64,000 bases of DNA, from positions 59,194 through 123,193 of the forward strand of contig NZ_JAMGZK010000038.1 in the NCBI RefSeq assembly GCF_025564065.1, written 5' to 3'. Origin of the DNA: Silvania hatchlandensis. Its GTDB lineage: Bacteria; Pseudomonadota; Gammaproteobacteria; Enterobacterales; Enterobacteriaceae. The position numbers and the translations under genes are program-made. Of the stretch, positions 18,568-26,754 are shown piece after piece. The notes beneath the pieces are model-generated. The model saw only the letters and a list, made by a program, of their open reading frames with translations. It ran no database searches and had not been told where the DNA came from. How positions within the stretch are numbered: position 1 is the stretch's first letter; each line of letters opens with the position of its first letter.

Positions 18568-19410
18568 ATGTCGCGTCGTTCTTTCCCCCTGACCGCCGTT
18601 GAGGCGTTTATCGTTACCGCGCGCCATTTGAATCTAACCCATGCGGCCAAAGAGCTGTGTCTGACGCAGGGCGCGGTGAGCCGCAAGATTGCCGCGCTTG
18701 AGAGCTGGTTCGGCTTTCCGCTGTTTGAACGTCACGCCCGCGGATTGCGCCTCTCCCCCCAGGGCAGCGCCCTGCTGCCGGATCTGCGCGCCTCGTATGA
18801 GCATTTCCTGACGGTGGCAGATCAGGCCCGGGCGCAGCAAACCGTGGTGCGGGTGAAAGTCCCCACCTGCGCGGTACGCTGGCTGGTGCCGCGCCTGCTG
18901 CAGGTCGAGCGCGACCAGCCGGAGCTGCAAATTGCGCTGACCGCCACCAACGATCACAGCGTTAATTTCAAAACCGAATCCTACGATGCGGCGATTGTCT
19001 TCGGCACCCAGCTGAGCGCGGGCGATCTGCTGTTTGAAGAGGCGTTAACCCCGGTGATCAGTCCCTTGCGCCAGGCGTGTGCGGTAGAGACGTTGACCTT
19101 CCTGCACCCCACGCGGGATAAGACTGACTGGTCGCTGTGGCTGGAGAAACAGGCCGTGCAGCCGCCTGCCATGCACAAAAATCAACACTTCGATACCATG
19201 GATCTGGCGATCACCGCCGCCATTCAGGGGCTCGGCGTGGCAATTGCCGACGAAACGCTGGTGGAGGAGGATATCCGCGCCGGGCGGCTGGTGCGGCCTT
19301 TCGCCAGCAGCGTAAAAACCGGGGCCAGCTACCGGTTGGTACTGCGTGAATCGCGCGGTAAGGCCGCCGGGCTCGCGGCCTTCAGGCAATGCCTGCTCAG
19401 TCCAGGCTGA
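18568..19410 (+). CDS. LysR-family transcriptional regulator (GcvA-like)
   Basis: A 280-residue LysR protein. The N-terminal wHTH (EAFIVTARHLNLTHAAKELC, LTQGAVSRKIAALESWFG) is followed by a type 2 periplasmic-binding effector domain with VKVPTCAVRWLVPRL. It is shorter than the usual 290-310 residues. It follows GGAGGTGAT and is divergent from the aminotransferase operon, its probable target. Its 3' end overlaps the convergent carboxylesterase gene by 14 bases. Confidence 0.9.
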   Translation: MSRRSFPLTAVEAFIVTARHLNLTHAAKELCLTQGAVSRKIAALESWFGFPLFERHARGLRLSPQGSALLPDLRASYEHFLTVADQARAQQTVVRVKVPTCAVRWLVPRLLQVERDQPELQIALTATNDHSVNFKTESYDAAIVFGTQLSAGDLLFEEALTPVISPLRQACAVETLTFLHPTRDKTDWSLWLEKQAVQPPAMHKNQHFDTMDLAITAAIQGLGVAIADETLVEEDIRAGRLVRPFASSVKTGASYRLVLRESRGKAAGLAAFRQCLLSPG

Positions 19411-20905
19411 CGTGGTGCTTCATCACCCGCTTAAACAGCGCCAGTCTGGCGCGCATAAAGCGGTTTTCCAGCTTAAAACCTGCATGTTTATTCAATCCAA
19501 TGCGCAACAGCACGTCCCGCCGGTGGTGACAGGCAGGCCAGCGCGTCGGGCCTTCTAGCGTCGAGCAGCCCCGACTGGCGGAGCGGGCAAAATTGACCCA
19601 GTAGTCTGCCACCTGAGCAGAAAACGCCAGATCGTTGTCATTCACATACTGCCGGGCGGGCTCGGCAAGCGTCAGCGTATCAAACACGTACGGCACTTCA
19701 TTGCCGTGCCACGCCCCGTTGGCGTAGGTGTCATGCTCGGCTTCGGCGACATAATCAAACCAGTAGCGCCAGCACGGCTCTCCGACCCGCTGCTGGGCCT
19801 GCATCACCACAAAGCCGAGGGTGGTAAACGCCATATCGCGGCACACCTGGCGACCCAGTGCCTCGTCACCTTTCACGCCCCGATAGAGCAGTTTAATCAG
19901 CCCCAGGCCTAAGCGCCGCTCCTTGCGCAGCTTCTGGATCTGCCCGGCAAGATCAATCCCGAATACCGCCATCACGCTGGCTTCATCGCTGTTCGAGCCA
20001 ATCATAATGGGCACCGGATGCTGCCGCGCGGCAAAAAAGACCTCCAGCATTGGCTCCGGCAGCACGCAGTCGCCGACAATCGGCGTGGGTGCCACGTTCA
20101 GCGGCGCGGTCAGCGGCCAGAAATCTTCTGCCGGGATCGCCCTGAGCTGCTCTGCGCTGGTGTTATCCAGCCCAAAGTGGGCCGCCAGCGCTTTACCTTT
20201 TTCCAGCGCCTGTTCGCGCGGCGTATCCGCCAGGGTGTAACCGCTCTGCACTATCGCCTTATGGAACAGCCCCTTCGCCAGCGGCGAGGCCAGTAACGAC
20301 AATACGCTGCGCGCCCCGGCGGACTCGCCGAACAGGGTGATGTTGTTGACGTCACCGCCGAAGGCGGCAATGTTGTCACGCACCCACTCAAGCGCAGCAA
20401 TTTGATCGAGCAGGGCGAAGTTATGCACCACCCGCTCCTCTTCCCCTTCCAGCGCCGGATGGGCAAAGAAGCCCAGATGGCCCAGTCGGTAGTTCAGCGT
20501 AACCACTACCGCCTCGCGCTGCGCCAGCGCCTTGCCGTCGTAGGGCGGTAATCCACCCGCGCCAATCGTAAAGCCGCCGCCGTGCAGCCAGACCATCACC
20601 GGCAACGGCTTTTTACGTTGTACCGGCGACCAGACGTTCAGATACAGGCAATCTTCCGAGAAACGGCCGGGGTCACCCCCGCCCAGCTGTTGGCAATAGT
20701 CACTGCTCTGCCAGCTGGAGGCGGAAAAGGCGCTGGCCGGACGCACGCCGTCCCAGCTCGCCACCGGCTGGGGCGAACGCCAGCGCAGCGCACCCACCGG
20801 CGGCGCGGCGTAGGGAATGGCGCGCCAGACCTGCACATCGCCGTCGGTGATGCCGAGCAGCGTGCCCTGGCGCGTAGTAATAATCGGGGTGGAGGGGTTG
20901 TCCAT
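19397..20905 (-). CDS. Type B carboxylesterase
   Basis: A 502-residue alpha/beta-hydrolase of the carboxylesterase type B family. The nucleophile is in FGESAGARSVLSL, the oxyanion-hole motif is LHGGGF, and EDCLYLNVWSP is the family signature. GSNSDEAS holds the acidic residue and WHGNEVPYVFD the histidine, so the triad is complete. There is no signal peptide, so it is cytoplasmic. It follows hglS by 42 bases on the same strand and is probably co-transcribed. The natural ester is unknown. I know no counterpart at this position in E. coli. Confidence 0.9.
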   Translation of the reverse strand: MDNPSTPIITTRQGTLLGITDGDVQVWRAIPYAAPPVGALRWRSPQPVASWDGVRPASAFSASSWQSSDYCQQLGGGDPGRFSEDCLYLNVWSPVQRKKPLPVMVWLHGGGFTIGAGGLPPYDGKALAQREAVVVTLNYRLGHLGFFAHPALEGEEERVVHNFALLDQIAALEWVRDNIAAFGGDVNNITLFGESAGARSVLSLLASPLAKGLFHKAIVQSGYTLADTPREQALEKGKALAAHFGLDNTSAEQLRAIPAEDFWPLTAPLNVAPTPIVGDCVLPEPMLEVFFAARQHPVPIMIGSNSDEASVMAVFGIDLAGQIQKLRKERRLGLGLIKLLYRGVKGDEALGRQVCRDMAFTTLGFVVMQAQQRVGEPCWRYWFDYVAEAEHDTYANGAWHGNEVPYVFDTLTLAEPARQYVNDNDLAFSAQVADYWVNFARSASRGCSTLEGPTRWPACHHRRDVLLRIGLNKHAGFKLENRFMRARLALFKRVMKHHVSLD

Positions 20906-20947
20906 ACTGACCTTCTGTTAACATCACACCCCCGCAGATTACCGCTT

Positions 20948-22291
20948 TCAGAGCAAACCGCAACGCCGTTTGCTGCGTTCTTCGGCCTCCTGATAGAGCG
21001 TAAACTCATCCAGCACCGGGCAGCCGAGCGCCGCTTCAAAGGCATCCCGACTGGCGTTGCCGTGGGTGCGAGCCTGAGTTTGATTGCCGAGGTTGGACTG
21101 GAAAATCCCCGCCGCGCTCACCGGCAGGAAGTCCTCATAGGTGATGGGCTGGGCAACCACCCAGCCGCGCTCAATCAGCGGCTGCGGATCGTCACCGGGG
21201 CTGAACGCCTGACGGTGTGACTCCCCGGCGGGCGTCAGACGGTAGCGGAAATAGGCCAGCGACTGCCGACGCAGGAAGATGTCGCTGTCCGGAAACGCCT
21301 GAAACACTTCCTGCAAATGCATCTGATGCAGCAGGTTATCCTTCCCGGTTCCGGCCTCTGCCAGCAGGCGGTCGTACATGTCGCGTCCTTTCGGGGTTAA
21401 GGCCACGCCGCGCTGTTCAATCTCACCAAAGCGCGCGGTGTGGGTACCCTGATGCTCCCCGGCAAAGAACACCGGTTCTTCCAGCGCCTTAAAGCTGGTC
21501 TGGCGCAGCAGCAGCGGCGTCTCCCGGCGCGGTGGTCCCTCGATCAGGGCTTTCGGCTCGATTCCGTATTCCGGCATCAGGGCCTGCACGCGGTCGATAT
21601 CCAGCGTGCGCGGGGTGAGGTGATTAATATGACAGCCGGGGAAGCACACCACGTCGGCAATCAGCCGGTGCTCGTTGTGTAGCGCCAGATAGGTAGCCTG
21701 ATCCACCGTGGCGTGGCGATGCCAGCGGAAAGTCTCCAGCGCCTCCGTCACAAACTCCTGCGCCTCTGCGTCAGTAAATTCCCCTTCCGTTTCGTGCAGG
21801 GCGATAAGCCGCAGGCAGCCCGGGGTAAAGATATTACGTTGGGCGAGGATTGCTGCCGCCTGCTCGCGCAGGGGAGCATTGTCAATCAGCTCCAGGCGCA
21901 GCAGCGAGGTAAAGATGCGAAACGGATTGCGCGACAGGGCGGCATCGTCCACCGGACGAAACGCGGTGGAGTGAACCGGCACCCCGGCCTGGGAGAGATC
22001 GTAATAGCTGACCGGATACATGCCCATAATGGCAAACATGCGGCGCAGCGTATTCAGTTCCTGAGCACTACCGACGCGAATAGCGCCGTGGCGTTCGACG
22101 TTAAGGCGGGCCAGTTCGTCCGCGTTGGCCAGTTGTTCATGCAGCTTCGGGTTATTCTCCAGCACCGCCAGATTCACGTCCGCCACCAGCTCCAGTAAGG
22201 TGCCGTACTGCGGAACTTCCTGCTGGTACATCGCCGACATTGCCTGCGAAAATTGTTCCCGAATATCATCAGCCGTGATGGTGTTCGCCAT
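20948..22291 (-). CDS. hglS: 2-oxoadipate dioxygenase/decarboxylase HglS (YdcJ), DUF1338 family
   Basis: A 447-residue protein of exactly the E. coli YdcJ length. The DUF1338/VOC-like family is now known as HglS: an Fe(II) enzyme that converts 2-oxoadipate to D-2-hydroxyglutarate in D-lysine catabolism. Probable metal/substrate residues lie in STAFRPVDDAA, TFRWHRHATVDQATYLALHN, CFPGCHINHLTPRTLD and LRQTSFKALEEPVFF. It is divergent from the LysR gene ydcI, as in E. coli. Downstream is a carboxylesterase. The biochemical role in enterobacteria is by homology only. Confidence 0.9.
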   Translation of the reverse strand: MANTITADDIREQFSQAMSAMYQQEVPQYGTLLELVADVNLAVLENNPKLHEQLANADELARLNVERHGAIRVGSAQELNTLRRMFAIMGMYPVSYYDLSQAGVPVHSTAFRPVDDAALSRNPFRIFTSLLRLELIDNAPLREQAAAILAQRNIFTPGCLRLIALHETEGEFTDAEAQEFVTEALETFRWHRHATVDQATYLALHNEHRLIADVVCFPGCHINHLTPRTLDIDRVQALMPEYGIEPKALIEGPPRRETPLLLRQTSFKALEEPVFFAGEHQGTHTARFGEIEQRGVALTPKGRDMYDRLLAEAGTGKDNLLHQMHLQEVFQAFPDSDIFLRRQSLAYFRYRLTPAGESHRQAFSPGDDPQPLIERGWVVAQPITYEDFLPVSAAGIFQSNLGNQTQARTHGNASRDAFEAALGCPVLDEFTLYQEAEERSKRRCGLL

Positions 22292-22493
22292 GATGTCATG
22301 CCTCCAGTGAATATTACCTGGAGTGTAGAGAAGGCCATCGACGGCGGCGGGAAGAATTTACAAACTGTGATCTGGATGGAGCGATTCTCATTTGCAGATT
22401 TATCGGGTATTCGCCGGTTAGGGCATCAGCACGAATAAATGCCGCTATTTCCAAAAAATTGCTTGTTACTCAAATAGATCAAATGTTAATAAT

Positions 22494-22517
22494 ATTTTGC
22501 TAGCTGGTTAGCAAAAT
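22494..22517. promoter_or_regulatory. Inverted repeat in the hglS-ydcI divergent promoter
   Basis: ATTTTGCTA (22494-22502) and TAGCAAAAT (22509-22517) form a perfect 9-bp inverted repeat with a 6-base centre, 49 bases before ydcI. Position and form suit a LysR-type autoregulatory site. The surroundings (22440-22530) are AT-rich, unlike the flanking genes. Confidence 0.5.
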
Positions 22518-22565
22518 TAAACAACTTAACTTGTCACCCTGGCCTCTCTGTTCTTAACATCGCCT

Positions 22566-23489
22566 ATGGAAAAAAATGGTTTGTTTAGTCAGCGCATTCG
22601 TCTGCGCCATCTGCACACTTTTGTGGCCGTCGCTCAACAGGGAACGCTGGGGCGTGCGGCTGAAACTCTTAACCTCAGCCAGCCTGCGCTTTCCAAAACC
22701 CTGAACGAGCTGGAACAGCTGACCGGCACGCGGCTGTTCGATCGTGGACGGCTGGGCGCACAGCTGACTCTCGTCGGCGAGCAATTTCTGACCCACGCCG
22801 TCAAAGTGCTGGATGCCCTGAATACGGCGGGCCAGTCCCTGACGCGCCGCATCGATCAGCCTGCAGATGTGGTGCGCATCGGTGCCCTGCCGACTGCCGC
22901 GCTGGGCATTTTGCCCGCGGTAATTGGCCAGTTTCATAAGCAGCAGCGCAACATTACCCTGCAGGTTGCCACCATGAATAACACCATGCTGCTGGCGGGG
23001 CTGAAATCCGGTGAGCTGGATCTGGGGATCGGCAGAATGTCCGACCCGGAGCTGATGAGCGGTCTTAATTACGAACTGCTGTTTCTGGAATCGCTGAAGC
23101 TGGTGGTTCGTCCGCGTCACCCGATCCTCCAGGACACCGTCACCCTCAGTCGGGTAATGGACTGGCCGGTGGTGGTGTCGCCAAAAGGCACCGTTCCGCG
23201 TCAGACCGCAGAGACCCTGCTGCAGGCCCAGGGGTGTAAACTGCCCGCTGGCTGCATTGAAACCCTGTCGGCATCTTTATCGCGTCAGCTGACGGTCGAC
23301 TATGACTACGTCTGGTTTGTCCCGTCCGGGGCGGTGAAAGACGATCTGCGTCAGGGCTCGCTGGTGGCTCTGCCGGTGACTACGCCAGGCCCCGGCGAAC
23401 CGATTGGGGTGCTGACGCGCGTGGAGGCCTCCCTTTCACCCGCCGCCCAGACCCTGCTGAGCGCGATACGTAAATCTATGCCGGTGTGA
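22566..23489 (+). CDS. ydcI: LysR-family transcriptional regulator YdcI
   Basis: A 307-residue LysR protein equal in length to E. coli YdcI. The N-terminal HTH (LRHLHTFVAVAQQGTLGRAA, LNLSQPALSKTLNELEQLTG) precedes an effector domain with VVRIGALPTAALGILPAVIG and MDWPVVVSPKGTVPRQ. In E. coli and Salmonella it is linked to pH/stress and global metabolic regulation. It is divergent from hglS, and its conserved place beside trg is interrupted here by a PQQ dehydrogenase gene. Confidence 0.93.
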   Translation: MEKNGLFSQRIRLRHLHTFVAVAQQGTLGRAAETLNLSQPALSKTLNELEQLTGTRLFDRGRLGAQLTLVGEQFLTHAVKVLDALNTAGQSLTRRIDQPADVVRIGALPTAALGILPAVIGQFHKQQRNITLQVATMNNTMLLAGLKSGELDLGIGRMSDPELMSGLNYELLFLESLKLVVRPRHPILQDTVTLSRVMDWPVVVSPKGTVPRQTAETLLQAQGCKLPAGCIETLSASLSRQLTVDYDYVWFVPSGAVKDDLRQGSLVALPVTTPGPGEPIGVLTRVEASLSPAAQTLLSAIRKSMPV

Positions 23490-23504
23490 TCGCACTTCCC
23501 TCCT

Positions 23505-23528
23505 GCCCGTCTTGATGACGGGCTTTTT
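23505..23528 (+). terminator. Rho-independent terminator of ydcI
   Basis: GCCCGTC (23505-23511) pairs with GACGGGC (23517-23523) around TTGAT, followed by five T. It lies 16 bases after the ydcI stop. Confidence 0.85.
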
Positions 23529-23755
23529 ATTTGCCTTACTCAAATAATGCGAAATCATTCATTAACAATTGCATCAAACAATTTAACAGATTTATCATAC
23601 CCGCCGATTTCACCAAATGGTTCACTCGAATAACAACCCGGTGACTATCACGCCGCTTCATGGCGGCTTACATCGCATATTTCATCATAACCCTTTTCGA
23701 TTGTTATCCATTTGGTTCGGATGCCGCCACGGAAAGGGTGTTTCAGGAGACAGAA

Positions 23756-26140
23756 ATGGCTTTAGGTAATTCGCTACGTGGGTTCCCCCGGATCCTGCAG
23801 TGGCTGCTGGTCGGGCTGATGGTCATCATCGGTCTGGCCGTCGGGGGGCTGGGCTTTAAGCTCGCTACCGTCGGGGGAAGTTGGTACTTCCTGATCATGG
23901 GCGTGGTGATGCTGATTGCCGCGTTCCTGATTGCGCGCAACCGCCTCAGCGGGATTGTGCTGTACGCCGTGGCGTTTATCGCCTCGCTGTTCTGGGCGGT
24001 GAGCGACGCGGGCTGGGATTTCTGGCCCCTGTTCTCGCGCCTGTTCACCTTTGCGGTGCTGGCGTTCCTTGCGGCAGTGGTCTGGCCGTTCCTGCGCGCG
24101 GTTAACCGCAGCGAGCCGGTTAACAAGACCCCGGCGTTTGCGCTGGCCGCCGTGCTGGCAGTGGTGATGCTGGGAAGCATGGGCTGGATGTTCAAACCGC
24201 AAACCCTGGTCAGCGCCAGCGAGCCGGTGCCGGTTAAACCGGTCGCAGCAGGCGAGCAGCAGAAGGACTGGGCACACTGGGGGAACACCACCCACGGCGA
24301 CCGTTTTGCCGCGCTGGACCAGATTAACAAGCAGAACGTTAACCAGCTGAAAGTGGCCTGGACGGCGCACACGGGTGACATCCCGCAGAGCAACGGCTCC
24401 GGCGCGGAAGATCAGAACACCCCGCTGCAGATTGGCGACACCCTGTTCGTCTGTACCCCGTACAGCAAGGTGCTGGCGCTTGACGTCGATACCGGGAAAG
24501 AGAAATGGCGCTACGACTCGAAGGCCACCGCACCAAACTGGCAGCGCTGCCGTGGTCTGGGCTATTTTGAAGACACCCCCAGCGTGACAACGTCACAGGG
24601 CGATACTCAGCCTGCGGCCTGTTCGCGTCGCCTGTTCCTGCCTACTACCGATGCCCGTCTGATTGCCATCAACGCCGATACCGGCAAGCTGTGCGAAGAC
24701 TTTGGCGACAAGGGTTCGGTCGATCTTGGCGTGGGTATGGGTGAGATCAAACCAGGCTACTATCAGCAGACCTCGACCCCGCTGGTGGCGGGCAATGTGG
24801 TGGTAGTCGGCGGACGCGTGGCGGACAACTTCTCCACCGGCGAACCGCCGGGCGTGGTGCGCGCCTATGACGTGCACACCGGCAAACTGGCGTGGGCCTG
24901 GGATCCGGGTAACCCGAACATCACCGGCCTGCCGCCGGAAGGCCAGACCTACACCCGCGGGACGCCAAACGTCTGGTCAGCCATGTCTTACGATGCGAAG
25001 CTGAACCTGATCTACCTCCCGACCGGTAACGCAACGCCGGACTTCTATGCCGGGGAACGTACCGCGCTGGATGATAAATACAGCTCCTCAATTGTGGCGG
25101 TGGATGCGACTACCGGCCAGGTGCGCTGGCATTTCCAGACCACCCATCACGATCTGTGGGACTTTGACCTGCCTTCCCAGCCGCTGCTGTACGATCTGCC
25201 GGACGGCAAAGGCAATACCACTCCGGTGCTGGTGCAGACCAGCAAGCAGGGCATGATCTTTATGCTTAACCGCGAAACCGGTGAGCCGGTCGCGAAAGTG
25301 GAAGAGCGTCCGGTTCCGGCCGGGAACGTCGAGGGCGAACGTTACTCCCCGACCCAGCCGTACTCGGTGGGGATGCCGATGATCGGCAACCAGACCCTGA
25401 CCGAAGCCGACATGTGGGGCGCAACCCCGGTCGACCTGCTGCTGTGCCGTATCCAGTTTAAAGAGATGCGCCATCAGGGCGTCTACACCCCGCCGGGTCT
25501 GGACCGCTCCCTGCAGTTCCCGGGATCGCTGGGCGGCATGAACTGGGGCAGCGTCTCGGTTGATCCGAACAATAGCCTGATGTTCGTCAACGACATGCGT
25601 CTGGGTCTGGCGAACTACATGGTACCGCGCGCCAACGTGGCGAAAAACGCCAGCGGTATCGAGATGGGGATTGTGCCGATGGACGGTACGCCGTTTGGTG
25701 CAATGCGCGAGCGCTTCCTGTCGCCGCTGGGCATTCCGTGCCAGAAACCGCCGTTCGGCACCATGTCAGCCGTGGATCTGAAGTCCGGCAAGCTGGTGTG
25801 GCAGGTACCGGTGGGAACGGTTGAAGATACGGGCCCGCTGGGAATTCGCATGCACATGCCAATCCCAATTGGTATGCCGACCCTCGGCGCGTCGCTCTCG
25901 ACCCAGTCCGGCCTGCTGTTCTTTGCCGGAACCCAGGACTTCTACCTGCGCGCGTTTGATACCGCCAACGGGAAAGAGATCTGGAAAGAACGTCTGCCGG
26001 TAGGCAGCCAGTCTGGCCCGATGACTTACGTGTCACCGAAAACCGGGAAGCAGTACATCATCATCAACGCCGGGGGCGCACGTCAGTCGCCGGATCGCGG
26101 TGATTACATTACTGCGTACGCACTGCCTGATAAAAAGTAA
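23756..26140 (+). CDS. Membrane-bound PQQ-dependent dehydrogenase (glucose/quinate/shikimate family), Gcd-like
   Basis: A 794-residue quinoprotein. About five transmembrane helices (residues 15-140) anchor an eight-bladed periplasmic propeller. Gcd landmarks are AHWGNTTHGDRFAALDQIN, RCRGLGYF, the catalytic region VADNFSTGEPPGVVRAYDV, HHDLWDFDLPSQPLLYD, ADMWGATPVDLLLCR, and the C-terminal GDYITAYALPDK. It oxidises an aldose or cyclic polyol in the periplasm and passes electrons to ubiquinone, if PQQ is available. The start at 23756 follows CAGGAGACAGAA; the 32 upstream in-frame codons look non-native. E. coli gcd is elsewhere, and the sequence differs clearly from it, so quinate/shikimate or another polyol is possible. 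Confidence 0.9.
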   Translation: MALGNSLRGFPRILQWLLVGLMVIIGLAVGGLGFKLATVGGSWYFLIMGVVMLIAAFLIARNRLSGIVLYAVAFIASLFWAVSDAGWDFWPLFSRLFTFAVLAFLAAVVWPFLRAVNRSEPVNKTPAFALAAVLAVVMLGSMGWMFKPQTLVSASEPVPVKPVAAGEQQKDWAHWGNTTHGDRFAALDQINKQNVNQLKVAWTAHTGDIPQSNGSGAEDQNTPLQIGDTLFVCTPYSKVLALDVDTGKEKWRYDSKATAPNWQRCRGLGYFEDTPSVTTSQGDTQPAACSRRLFLPTTDARLIAINADTGKLCEDFGDKGSVDLGVGMGEIKPGYYQQTSTPLVAGNVVVVGGRVADNFSTGEPPGVVRAYDVHTGKLAWAWDPGNPNITGLPPEGQTYTRGTPNVWSAMSYDAKLNLIYLPTGNATPDFYAGERTALDDKYSSSIVAVDATTGQVRWHFQTTHHDLWDFDLPSQPLLYDLPDGKGNTTPVLVQTSKQGMIFMLNRETGEPVAKVEERPVPAGNVEGERYSPTQPYSVGMPMIGNQTLTEADMWGATPVDLLLCRIQFKEMRHQGVYTPPGLDRSLQFPGSLGGMNWGSVSVDPNNSLMFVNDMRLGLANYMVPRANVAKNASGIEMGIVPMDGTPFGAMRERFLSPLGIPCQKPPFGTMSAVDLKSGKLVWQVPVGTVEDTGPLGIRMHMPIPIGMPTLGASLSTQSGLLFFAGTQDFYLRAFDTANGKEIWKERLPVGSQSGPMTYVSPKTGKQYIIINAGGARQSPDRGDYITAYALPDKK

Positions 26141-26146
26141 CCGCTC

Positions 26147-26175
26147 AACCGGCCACTGATGTGGCCGGTTTTTTT
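26147..26175 (+). terminator. Rho-independent terminator of the PQQ dehydrogenase gene
   Basis: AACCGGCCAC (26147-26156) pairs with GTGGCCGGTT (26161-26170) with a TGAT loop and a run of seven T. It overlaps the last codons of the convergent lipoprotein gene. Confidence 0.9.
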
Positions 26176-26638
26176 ACCGCGTGCCGGACAGCGAATTTTC
26201 GATCCAGCTCGCCGTCTTGCCGTTCTGATAACTCGCCACCAGATTCTGGCTGACGCCCGCTGGCCAGCAGCTGCGCATAACGGCCCGTTTCGTCTCTTCA
26301 AAGAAAGGTTTATCCCCCGCCGCTTCGTAATCCGCTGCCCGCCCGTTCAGCTTGACGTTAAACGAGACCGTCACTCTGCCGGAATATTTCTGCGCCGCGG
26401 CCTGCTCAGGGTAGCGAGGCTGCACCCGGTAAATATCGCCGTCACAGTCGGTCTGACCGGCGCTTTCTGCACTCGACATGCTGCCGCCCACCGGGAAGGA
26501 TAAACCGACCCCCATCCCGCCGCTGCCGCCCCCGCCGCCGATGCCTACCCCTCCGATCCCCACGCTACCGCCGGAAGCACACCCGGCCAGTAGTCCTGCC
26601 GCGCAGATTATCTGCATCACGCGTTTGGTTGATTGCAT
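26174..26638 (-). CDS. Lipoprotein with TonB-like C-terminal domain
   Basis: A 154-residue protein with signal peptide and lipobox (CAAGLLAGC). A Gly-rich linker follows (GIGGVGIGGGGGSGGMGVG), then a TonB-C-like domain: RVQPRYPEQAAAQKYSGRVT, FNVKLNGRAADYE, and a C-terminal basic tail. Such proteins use the TonB-like fold for protein-protein contact in the envelope; energy transduction is unlikely without a membrane helix. The start at 26638 follows GAGGAG. The function is unknown to me. Confidence 0.75.
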   Translation of the reverse strand: MQSTKRVMQIICAAGLLAGCASGGSVGIGGVGIGGGGGSGGMGVGLSFPVGGSMSSAESAGQTDCDGDIYRVQPRYPEQAAAQKYSGRVTVSFNVKLNGRAADYEAAGDKPFFEETKRAVMRSCWPAGVSQNLVASYQNGKTASWIENSLSGTR

Positions 26639-26681
26639 CGCTTTGCTCCTCGTTCGCCTTTTAACGATCATAGCGGGGAAT

Positions 26682-26713
26682 AAAAAAAGGGTTCATGTCG
26701 GAACATGAACCCT
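26682..26713 (-). terminator. Rho-independent terminator of trg
   Basis: AGGGTTCATGT (26688-26698) pairs perfectly with ACATGAACCCT (26703-26713). On the minus strand it is followed by seven T. It ends the trg transcript before the next gene on the same strand. Confidence 0.9.
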
Positions 26714-26754
26714 GAAGGTTTTACGCCAGGTGGCACTGCACGAGACTTAATGCC

